Source: Chlamydoabsidia padenii (Eukaryota; Mucoromycota; Mucoromycetes; Mucorales; Cunninghamellaceae). Taken from it: a DNA stretch of 64,000 nucleotides. Within the stretch, counting starts at the first letter, position 1, and each line of letters starts with the position of its first letter. The position numbers were made by a program, and so were the translations under genes. The notes under the pieces were generated by a model, which was given only the letters and a program-made list of their open reading frames with translations, did no database searches and was not told the DNA's origin. Positions 22,341-32,439 of the stretch are shown here, in pieces. The stretch lies in contig JAIWND010000016.1 of NCBI GenBank assembly GCA_025330725.1, positions 124,001 through 188,000 of the forward strand. The letters are read 5' to 3'.

Positions 22341-23216
22341 TGATATGTATTACACACCTTCTAGCATCCCTTCTTTCCTCATTCTTTTGCATTTACATTC
22401 TCCCCCTCTCCCTCTTCTCCTTTGTTTGATGATTAGCTTATCCTCTTTCCCCCCCCCCCATCCATTACCCTTTTTTACCCCCCTCCCTATTCCATATCAT
22501 GTACTATAGTTTGTCCATTTTTTTTATATATATATGTTTGATATTGATAATAAAAAAACAACAACATTTATCTTCCTTTTGTCTATAGTAAATATCTTGT
22601 ACCAAATTCTTTTTCATTAGGAAACCAATTCTACCCTTTCACCAAATACTAATTTTAAGAAATCCGAGTTTTGGGGTTGTATTAAGAATAATTTTATTGA
22701 TCACACACACATACACATGTATATATATCTAAAGGGGAATCTATTCTACAAATACTATATATACAATCATACATACCAATACAAATCAGGAGTGAAATGT
22801 CTTGCCAAGGAGAGGTTCTCGAGTAAGGTCGTCCAAATTGTGTGTCACCAATATAAAAACATAACATCAATTATTAGTGATTACATATCGACGTGATCAA
22901 TGTAGTCGATTTCTATTACCTCCAAGAGATGACACCAAAAAGCAAGGCAAATATTTAAAACCCGAAAACGATCTACATCCCGAATCGAGTAAAAATGATC
23001 ATGTATCCGTCCACCATTTACACATCATAGTACTCAAGATATGTAAAGTATCCCTATCCACATTTGACATAATTTTTAAAAGAGTATATTGACTTTATTG
23101 ATTTCAGTAAAGAGGTAACAAGTATAAAATAAAACAACAGCACCACTATAACTACTATATCACTATATATACACTAAATAATAACTAGTAAAACTACCGA
23201 GGATATTCGTTTTTTT
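22341..23216. other. Intergenic region with a motif copy but no clear gene
   Basis: 3' flanks of the homeodomain gene (AATAAA near 22548) and the PDI gene (AATAAA, minus, near 23090). Between them, a minus-strand GGGTTTTAAATATTTGCC lies at about 22945-22965, and a minus-strand polyadenylation-like CAATAAAA near 22690-22697. This could mark a short non-coding or unrecognised transcript. Confidence 0.35.
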
Positions 23217-24578
23217 TTAATCATACTTGACAGGTTCCGCATTCTTGTTAAAAGCATTCAAGATGTTTTGACGTACAGTAAAGTCATCCAATTTGGCAGG
23301 TGTCACGGTGTTCGATTTAATGATCTTGTCCAAGCGAGCCTTTTCCTTTTCAATAAACGCATCACCACCATCGACGACCTTTTCCATCAACTTTGCGTAA
23401 TACTTGGCATAGCGAGAGTTTTCCAAGGCAGCAGCGGCTTCAGTAGCCTTGATATGAATTTCTTTTTTAGCTTCAGCACCAGTCGCCTTCACAAAGTTCA
23501 AAGCCAATTGATCCAATTGAGCAATACGACCAGCCACCGCATCCAATCCACCACCGACCACGCGACGAGTATTACAATGTTGGTTCAAGAATTCCAAAAA
23601 GCCAGCTTCGTTACGAGTGCCGTCATAAGGAATAGGTTCACCACCATTAGCAGGGAAGAATTTGATGGTAGGGAATCCAGAGATGTCATATTCGGTTCCG
23701 ATAGCACGTTCCACATCGGCATCAATTTTGGCCACCTGACAGGAAGGTTCGTTGGCAAAAGCCGTGGCAACCTTTTCATAGATCGGAGCCAAGTTCTTGC
23801 AATGACCGCACCAGCTAGCGTAGAATTCCACCAGAGTACCCGTTTTTACGTCATCCACCACATTATGGAAATTGGCCGTGTTGAGGACGACCACATCGGA
23901 TTTGGTGGATCGAATACGAGGACGGATCCCAGAATGTTCCCGGACGAATGTTGATAACGAGTCCAAATCACGACCCCCCTTGTAATCTTCCACACCTTCT
24001 TTGCTTGTCACACCTTTGGGGAACCATTTGAGAGTAGGGAAACCTTGTACATCAAATGCACCGCCGAGATCTCGATGTTCATCCGCATCCACCTTGGCAA
24101 TAATCACATCGTCACTATGAGCAAAGGCATCACCCAAGTCACTGTAGATGGGAGCCAAGTTTTTACAATGACCACACCAGGGGGCATAGAATTCCACCAG
24201 AGCAGGTCGACTACCATCGATTACCGTCTTAAAGTTGGATTGCGTCAACACATACACATTGCCGTCCTTGATAATACCACCACCGTTACCGCCAGTCACT
24301 GCTGTCTTGTCTCGTACGTACGCCAATAAATCATCCACCGTGTTGATTTCCTTGAGTTGAGCAAAGGCATCATTCACTTTTTGAGCGATACTTTGGGGTG
24401 TAGTTGACTTGATATCGACTATGGCTTGATGGAACCGATGTTGGACCGTTTCAACGTTCAAGTGTCGCGCATGATCAACGAGGTTTTCGCCAATATGACC
24501 CCCTTTATAAAAGTCATATCCCAGGAAGCCAGCATTTACAAACAACAGCAAGAAGAAGATGTTGCGAAATAATGACAT
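23217..24578 (-). CDS. Protein disulfide isomerase, two thioredoxin domains plus ERp29-like C-terminal domain
   Basis: Seen: intronless, 453 residues. N-terminal hydrophobic segment MSLFRNIFFLLLFVNAGFLG (signal peptide or anchor), then a spacer of about 85 residues, thioredoxin domain a with active site APWCGHCKN near residue 134, domain a' with ASWCGHCKN near residue 256, and a helical ERp29c-type region (DAVAGRIAQLDQLALNFVK to AKLDDFTVRQNILNAF). Known: this P5/ERp38-like architecture oxidises and isomerises disulfides in the ER lumen. The C-terminus is EPVKYD, not an HDEL/KDEL-type retrieval signal, and the spacer before the first thioredoxin domain is unusually long. Inferred: retained by a membrane anchor or partner, or a different compartment. 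Confidence 0.93.
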   Translation of the reverse strand: MSLFRNIFFLLLFVNAGFLGYDFYKGGHIGENLVDHARHLNVETVQHRFHQAIVDIKSTTPQSIAQKVNDAFAQLKEINTVDDLLAYVRDKTAVTGGNGGGIIKDGNVYVLTQSNFKTVIDGSRPALVEFYAPWCGHCKNLAPIYSDLGDAFAHSDDVIIAKVDADEHRDLGGAFDVQGFPTLKWFPKGVTSKEGVEDYKGGRDLDSLSTFVREHSGIRPRIRSTKSDVVVLNTANFHNVVDDVKTGTLVEFYASWCGHCKNLAPIYEKVATAFANEPSCQVAKIDADVERAIGTEYDISGFPTIKFFPANGGEPIPYDGTRNEAGFLEFLNQHCNTRRVVGGGLDAVAGRIAQLDQLALNFVKATGAEAKKEIHIKATEAAAALENSRYAKYYAKLMEKVVDGGDAFIEKEKARLDKIIKSNTVTPAKLDDFTVRQNILNAFNKNAEPVKYD

Positions 24579-25183
24579 TGTATAGAATAATATATAAAAA
24601 AAAAAAAGTAAGGGAAAGAGAGGGAAAAAAAAAAAAGAAAGTGGAAAGTGGTTTTAAAAATATAAAAAAACTTGGGCCAACCTGATTTGCCAGTCGTGGT
24701 TCTAAATGACGTATCGGGTTCACTCGTCCGTTCGAGCGGGATGTGAATATACTGACTCTTGCTTTTTTGGGTAGACATCATTCTGCAAACAAGAATAGTA
24801 AAAGAAACCTGAAAAAGATACTTGTTGCTATGTATGTTTATCTTTTTTGAAAGCGTACCTTGACTCACCCACTAATCATCAACTGGAATTTTGATACTAG
24901 ACCTTCCTTTTACAATCAACCTTTGATGAGATTTGAATATTGCATTGCTTGTTTAATCGAGAGAATAGAATCATGGCAATGTAGCACATTGTATATTACT
25001 TTATGATATCAAAGAGATCAATGGTGACTGAGCATACAAAACAATAAAGGATACATCTAGACGGTAGCCCAACAAAGATCATCGTCGGTGTTTAAATTTG
25101 ACAGAATGACTCCCCGCCTCCGATTTTATTTTTATTTTTCTACTCTTCTTCTTTTTCTTTTTTATCTGCCACAGGATATACAA
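24579..25183. promoter_or_regulatory. Divergent promoter, PDI and TMEM94-like gene
   Basis: Contains GCGGGATGTGAATAT (about 24736-24750), GAGATTTGAATATTGC (about 24931-24946) and CGGTGTTTAAATTTGAC (about 25086-25102), all reading toward the TMEM94-like gene. A pyrimidine run ends in CCACAG at about 25174, so a 5' UTR intron just before the ATG is possible. Confidence 0.5.
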
Positions 25184-26378
25184 ATGGGAGATTATACTCC
25201 TTCCAACTTTGTTGAAACTAATGCTGGGGATGAAGAACGCGTTATCTCACCTTCCACCGCAAATCAACCACAAGAACTCATTAATGCACCTTCAACACCA
25301 GACGATGAAACTGATCATACAACCTATTTTTTACTGGACATTCAAGATATACCAAACTCAGAACAAGACCAAGCATCACCTTCACAACACCAACACCAAC
25401 GACAAAAGAAGAAGAGCAAACGACGGTCTTCTTCGAGTGACAGCAATGATAATTCTTCTACACAATACCGACGGTCCAGCATATCCAGCTCTTCAACAAG
25501 CTCGAGCATGTCAGCACAAGTCGTTATTGATCATGGTCACAACAATTTACTTCGTCACCCTAATCATCATCATCATCATCACCACCACCATAACCCACCT
25601 CATCATTCATCGTCCTCTCATCGGCTCGACCCTCATGTTCAACTGCGTTTAGGTGACGATGAATCCGAAAGCGATTATGCATACAGCCTGTCTCATCATT
25701 TACCAACTAATAATCAAGCACCTCAGCACCTCGATCCTCATTATTATCATCGTCCTCACTATCCTCAACACACACCCTCACCTCACTCTTATGGCAGCGA
25801 CATGGATACGAACCACCGGGATTCGATTGTATCTTCCGACTATCCTATGCTCTCACGTTTATCACAAGAAGGATCGGCACGACAATATACTGCTCAACAA
25901 CAACAGCAACAGCAACAAGAACAGCCAAGTGACAAGAAACAGGATTATGGTACCATCAACCATCCCACACAATCTGACAATAAGGCCATGGATGATAATG
26001 ATGACGAAGAAGAAGATTATGACGAACATGCCATTGCTGATGATGAAAGTGATACACACCCCACCAAACTCTCAAACAGTCATCAACATACAACAGGATC
26101 ATCACACAATATCAACAAGAACAAGAACAAGAAGAAAAAGAAGAAAAGGATACATCGATTGGATCAACAACACACGTCGTCTCGTACCTCACTCCCGGAT
26201 TCTTCCTGTCAATCTACACCAAAACAATCTCTACATTATCCTCGGAAACTAAACAAAAGGGCTCAACGGGTTTTGGAAGCTAATCTACATTCTCACTCAT
26301 GGAGTCGACGGGAGAGCTTACAACAGCCTTATGAACATCCTGTGGTGGGACTTTCCAGCGACGAAGCATTACGGTAAG

Positions 26379-26417
<39 letters not shown>

Positions 26418-28692
26418 GGAAATGGAAGGGGGGAAGGTAGTAGAGTGATACTGATATGATTCATGTCATTTTTTATATATATAGGAAACTTTTGGCTACT
26501 GCAAACCGAATTTTGGACGAAGAACGACAAGGAATCGAAAAGAAAATAAGTAAGAGATAAAGTATTGAACAAGGTCTACCTATCAATTAACTGACTTTTG
26601 CTCTTTGGGTAGATATCCGAGGTTGGCTTTACCGACCTGAAAACATCTGCAGCTTTTTATGCGTAATGACATGTTTGGCTTATTACATTGCAGGTTATTT
26701 GAAAAGCGATCCTTATCAATACCGAATTACTGGTGCCTTGGTGGAAACGATACTGATTTTGGCTATGACCCTATGGAATGGATTCCTTTTCTACCGGGAA
26801 CAAAGATTGACATGTTATGAATTGACGGATAGGGCCAAGACAATTATTGCCGCTCTGGAACGCAGTGGCATGAATATGGTTCAGGTAACTTGAAACAAGA
26901 AGAGTTACAGGAAGCAAATGGAATACTAACGTGGGTATTATTCATTGATAGGATATCAAAATACCTTTTATTCCTTCCATGTCAGTGGCCAAAGTGGTCC
27001 GCGATGGTGTGGTCCGTATCTTCCCTGTGAATCTACTCGTGGAAGGTGATGTGGTGGAAATGATCTATGGTGACGTAGCTCCGGGCAGAATGAAATACAT
27101 TCATCAACGGCATCACTGTAAAAATGGCAGGTCCGACAACAATGATACCCAGCATGACGACAATCTGTATCGCTCAGGAACAACCGCTTCAACCACAATT
27201 GCACCAACTGATAACACTGACGAACCTCCTTTGAATCAACGTGAATATTATCTTGCCGAAGATCAGGCATTCAAGCCATCGTTTTTTGGTGTGCCTCCTC
27301 CTCCAGGTCTAATGGAAGAATACCTCGGGTGTCGTGGCCGGCATCAATTCATCTTGCTCGAAAATCCTTTGGAAGATAATATGCGAACGGCGCTCTCTCA
27401 AACCCGACCGAAAACGGTGATCGTCAACGAAGCTCGGGTGCTTTCCCATGTGCTGTATGATCGCTTGATATGGATTGTCCTCGGTGTGGGTCTGATGATC
27501 AATTTACTAGTGTTTGGTTTGAAGCAATATCGACACCATGAACAAGCCATGGGATTGGAACAATTGGTCGAACAAGTGTTTTGGTTATCTTTTTTGGCCG
27601 CCCTGCCGCTTTTGCCTCTCTGTGTCCCGGGTCTTTGGTTGATCGCTCGGAGTTTGGGGAATGCTCAATTATTGATCCTGTTTGAAGCTCTGCAAATCTC
27701 AAAGACGGAATATGAAGATGATGATGAAGTGGATGAATTTGATGCTGAAGCTCCTCCTCCTACAAAAGACATGGAACTTAGTCCCAGTAAGTAAAAAAGA
27801 TATACATGCATGACTTTATGTAAATACTGACCTCTTTTTGATCATAGATGCCGTCTGGGACCGATTTCTCTCTTTATTGAACAAGTGGGATCGACTCTCG
27901 TTGACAAGATCGACCAATTTACTAGAATCCTTAGGTGGGACTACTGTCATTTGCTGCCTGGATAGGGAAGGGACCATTGCCAATGTAAGTACAAAATAAA
28001 AGTAATAGAGCAAAAAATAAAATAAAGAATACTAATTGATTCTAATATACCTTTGTAGCCATTCCCCACCGTTGAACAACTAATGTTTCCCAACAATGAA
28101 GAAGACACCAGCTACTTGGATCTGGAAGAAGACTCGGACGAACCTTTTGGTATACATTTTGAAGATGACGATTGGGAATCTTATCTGCCGCGACTGAAAC
28201 CGGTGGGGTTGAACTTTATGCTAAACACAAACTGTGGGGTAGTCCAAGGGCGCAAACGAACGGATTATCACAGGAAACGATCAAAACTTCAAGTATATGG
28301 ACGAACAGCGCCTGGACGACAAGCCTGCTTATGTCGACTAGGGAAATGTATAGGGTTTCGTGAAGACAGTCTCCAATCATTTGCTCTCCGGGCGGAAATT
28401 TATACTTTTGCTCCTTACCATGATATTCTCATGACTCCTCGATACCAATTCAGCCAGTATTATGCATTTGAAGTGCCGAACGCCTTATCTACTGTGTTTG
28501 AAGAACGCAACTCTGGTAAGCCCCATAATCTCTACTTGTCTATGTATTATAACTAACAAACATTATTCATTACTTGTGATATATAGGAAGCTATCAGTTG
28601 CTAACGGATGGGCATCCTGCCTTGGTCCTGGATAAGTGCTCTGATTACTGGGATGGAAGCGCATTACAAACGATGTCTAGCAAGGTAACTAT

Positions 28693-28735
<43 letters not shown>

Positions 28736-28965
28736 TTAATCATCATTGGATTCTCATGTTTACTTTGTTAATAGATGGAAAAGAAAATCAATGACTTTTA
28801 TCAAAATGCGGAAATACACGACATGCAATGCATTGCTTACGCCTACCGACCAATTAACACCAATAATGGCAGCCGTATTCCATTTTTAAACCCGTCAGAT
28901 GACAAGAATGAAGATCCTGGCTGTGCATTTGTTGTCCTCCCCTATAAACCACCCAGCAATGATTC

Positions 28966-28999
<34 letters not shown>

Positions 29000-31082
29000 G
29001 ATGGTAACAGTAGCGACACCAGTCCATCAAATGATCATCATCAGCTCGAATCATCAGCGACCGGTGATCTGATGACAACACCAAACAAAAAGGTTCCTTC
29101 ATCCATATCGAACTCATCTACTTCTGACAAGCACCGGCGAACGATAGGTAGTATTAGCAACAGTGGCCAATCAAGTGACGAGATCAGTGATACGGATTAC
29201 TCTTTTGAAGACGACGAACCTGTGGACGAACAAGAAGAAGAAACATTCTACAAGGAGGTGGTTAAAGGGCAAATCTTTTTGGGTATGGCTGCTATGTGTC
29301 ATCAACCTAAACAGGTAAGGAAAATAAAAAAAACAGGTCTGATCAATACTGATTTTACTTTGTCTCGAAAAAAATAATTCATGCGGCGGTGTTTAAATCA
29401 GAACGTGGTGGACTTTATAGAAGATTTGGGGCTTGCTGGTATCCGGTTTGTCTACTTTTCCCACACAGCGGAAAGAGAATCAAAAGGTGGGTATGAATAT
29501 GGATAGGATGGGTGGAAATTTATTAACTGTGATTATCAATAGCTTTTGCTGAACGACTAGGACTGGAAACCGACTGGAACAGCTGCATCTTACTTTCAAA
29601 TCCCGACGACGAAGACTGTGGTAATGGTTACATTCAAACTCACGACATCAAGGCACAATTACCTCGAGGCATTGATCAAATCCGGCCTCATCTTGAAAAT
29701 GTGGATGATATTCCTCTCCATGTCTCTCTCTTTGCCGAATGTACACCTCGTGCGATCAAGGAAATGATCCGTATCTTTCAAGAAAATGGTGAAGTCGTTT
29801 GTTGTATTGGTAATGCGCTGAATGTCAAGAACACGGAGTCATTTGCATTGGTAAGTTAAGTATACGACACATGGAAATGTGATTGATTCCTCTTTTTTTT
29901 TTTTTTTGACAGGCGGATATTAGTATTGGTATGGAGCCGATGCATACTAGGGCTCAAAGTCGGGGTAGATTATCTTTAAATGGCCGACAACCTCCCTTGG
30001 CAGTGGGTGCATCACTTGTCAGTCTTCCTTGTGGGTTATTCATGCAATATGAAACAAGTCTTTATGCTGTCACTCAACTGATTCGCGATGCGCGGCGTCT
30101 ATTAACTTGTGTCAGGGCAGTAAGTATGAAATCATGAACAATTGTCATATGTATTTACTAACTATGAGACTTTTTTTTTTTTTTTTTTCCAAAAAAAGGG
30201 ATTCGTTTTTTATTTAGGATCATGCATAGCCTTGACATGTATGCAATTGGTCTCATTTTGTATGGTGCTTCCTCCTATCTTGACAGGGTATCAAATTTTG
30301 TGGATTCTCTGGATCATCCTGCCTATTCTCACTCTCTCCATGCTATTCACTCCTTTGGATGATAACATTATGTTGTTGATGCCGGGGAAGAACATTGAGC
30401 ATTTAACTGACTTGAAACGCTTCTTTGTCTATTTTGTACTCCGGTTTATCCTCCTGCTGGTGATTTGTCTTGCCATCTTTGTCATGTAAGTAGGAAAAAA
30501 AAGAATCAATGGGATCAAGCTAATCTTTTTTTTTATTTTAACAATAGGACATTAGTGTATATTTTAAACATCTCAACGGATCAAGTATTTGGGTTATATG
30601 GAACATCTGGTTGGTTACATTGGTCAAGTGAACAACAATGGGGTGTCATTTATGCGCAAAACTTTATGCTGATCATTTTTGTTTGGTGTACTGGTAAGTA
30701 GTGGAGATGGAAACTTGAAATAAAAAAAAATAAAAAAGATCAACTAATCGATTACTTTTGATTAGCATGGATGTCGTCTACCTTTTTACATAGAACAAGC
30801 TCATTACGGGAATTCATCCCATTCAAGAACAAGGTCTGGATGGGCGCCTTTGTACTGGTGATTGCTCTACAATTCTGTTTTTGTGCTGTATCCTTATCCT
30901 CTGGTCCATTTGATCTTGAAAGAATTCCTTGGTATGTCTACTTTCTTGGATTTATATTCCCTCTTGTTTTGGTCCCAATGCAGGAACTAGTCAAGTTGCA
31001 TGATGAAAAGGAATTCACACGATTCCAAAAACGATCCAAATTGGAATTCAGCACAAAACTCGGAATGCATTCTCCTCTCTAG
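25184..31082 (+). CDS. TMEM94/ERMA-like P-type ATPase homologue of the ER
   Basis: Seen: 14 exons whose lengths close in frame to about 1647 residues. The first exon (25184-26373) codes a disordered Ser/His/Gln-rich region. Then come membrane segments (ICSFLCVMTCLAYYIAGYL, ALVETILILAMTLWNGFLFY), an actuator-like block (VVRDGVVRIFPVNLLVEGDV), a degenerate phosphorylation site VICCLDREGTIAN, a region LKPVGLNFMLNTNC, CRLGKCIGFREDSLQSF and GQIFLGMAAMCHQP matching TMEM94, the hinge-like DLGLAGIRFVYFSH, and at least six C-terminal membrane segments. Known: human TMEM94 has been described as an ER Mg2+ uptake ATPase (ERMA). Inferred: ER cation homeostasis. The canonical DKTGT is replaced by DREGT, so catalytic status is uncertain, although the Asp remains. 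Confidence 0.85.
26381..26415. repeat. (AAT)n microsatellite
   Basis: About 12 AAT units in the first coding intron of the TMEM94-like gene, starting within ten bases of the donor. Confidence 0.9.
28694..28733. repeat. Poly(A) tract, 40 bases
   Basis: Intronic in the TMEM94-like gene, in sense orientation, beginning nine bases after the donor GTAACT. Confidence 0.95.
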
Positions 31083-31176
31083 TTTACTCCTCTTACTTTA
31101 ATCACTTAATAAACACTACTTTTTTTAATATAATAATGATATGCCTTTGATGATACTGTAATGATGTGTATTGACT

Positions 31177-31970
31177 TTATATACAATGTATGTACAGATT
31201 TTTCTTAAACCAGGTTTTGAATCCAGTCCTTTCCGTTCGACTTGAAAGGATTTCAATCTGACGAGCCTGGGCCTTGTATCTCTCGCCTATAGATTTGATG
31301 TCCCGCTTCACTTGCTTGGCCAGCTTGCTATAAGAACTATCCAACTCAGCAAGCTTTGCTCGATGATCGAGTATCATTTCCTTGATCTCCTGCCGTAATT
31401 CCCGGATATCATCTTGATGGACACTGGGAGGTCGTTCATGAAATTCGGGGTTTGAATATTGCATAGGGACAACGATGGGGCCTTGGTTATTATTACCACC
31501 CGAAATAGTCCATTGTTCTTCCTTGAGTCCAATGGGCGATGATGATTGTTCAGGGAATGTGTAGTTTGAAAAATCAGGATGGTATGATGATTGTTCAGGA
31601 AATGTGTAGTTTGAAAAATCGGGATGGGATGATAACTTTTTTTTGCCTAGGGGTCCTTCACCTGGTGGTAGTGGTGTCCCTTTGCGGAAGGGAGGCGGGA
31701 TGGATTGGCGCTATTTGAATTTTAAAAATTGATTATTTACCATTCAATGGAGCCCTACCATCTACCCTTTACCTTTTCTTTAGTCTTACGCCGCTTGGGG
31801 TGATAAGCATTAGCAGGAGGAAAACGTAGAAAACTAGCATTGTACCATCGACCACACTGTTGAGGACATTCTACCAGCAATCCATCATTGCCGTGTTCTA
31901 AACTGTACTCTATCATTTGATTGTAATACTGTCGACAATAGTAGCAGGATTGATTTCTATAAGTGGACAT
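31177..31970 (-). CDS. Uncharacterised protein with N-terminal Cys cluster and C-terminal coiled coil
   Basis: Seen: two exons. The start at 31970 reads MSTYRNQSCYYCRQYYNQMI; the donor is near 31771 and the acceptor near 31711; phases agree. The N-terminal 45 residues carry CYYC and later ECPQQCGRWYN, a possible zinc site. The middle has two near-identical copies of HPDFSNYTFPEQSS in tandem. The C-terminus is a charged helix (IRELRQEIKEMILDHRAKLA, YSKLAKQVKRDIKSIGERYK) that should form a coiled coil. No family recognised. The gene shares a divergent promoter with EMC1. A strong motif variant, CGGGGTTTGAATATTGC, lies inside its coding region (31446-31462). Confidence 0.65.
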
Positions 31971-32439
31971 GAGATATAATATGTAGATATTGTAGAATTA
32001 GTTAGGGTTAGTCACTTGTATTTATAGTTACAGTCATCGACAATGAGCAACAAGAGAAGAAATGAACCCTTTCCCCGATTTTGAAACGCCGAATTTCTCG
32101 CTTGATATGTTGTCATTCTATTATAATAATGACAACACTAAACGTCAGGGGTACTCAAAAAGTCAGTTATAGTTATTTCTCTTGATTTGAGAGCAATCTA
32201 AATCGAAGAATGACCATTGGGCTTTGTTGTCAAAGAAAAGGAATAATAAGATTAATAGAATCCATTTGTGCATGAGTGGAAATCATATCTGGTAGACCAA
32301 ACAGGGAAAGATATTTCATTGGCCGGAAATTCACGTCCCGCCAGCGAAATTATTGAAGAGGTGGTGCGTCCTTTTTTGACCACTTTCTTTTTCTTTTTTT
32401 TTTTTTTTTTTTTCTTTCTTCAGTATATACATAGACAAG
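31971..32439. promoter_or_regulatory. Divergent promoter, orphan gene and EMC1
   Basis: Contains, on the minus strand, TTCGGCGTTTCAAAATCGGG (about 32077-32096), about 110 bases upstream of the orphan start, and on the plus strand GGCCGGAAATTCACGTCCCG (about 32321-32340) before EMC1. A T run near 32396-32413 forms the EMC1 leader. Confidence 0.45.

Noticed and set aside
22780..22860. Minus-strand frame reading HNLDDLTREPLLGKTFHS before a stop
   Set aside because: Looks coding-like, but an upstream in-frame stop is close and no acceptor is available, so no exon could be supported.
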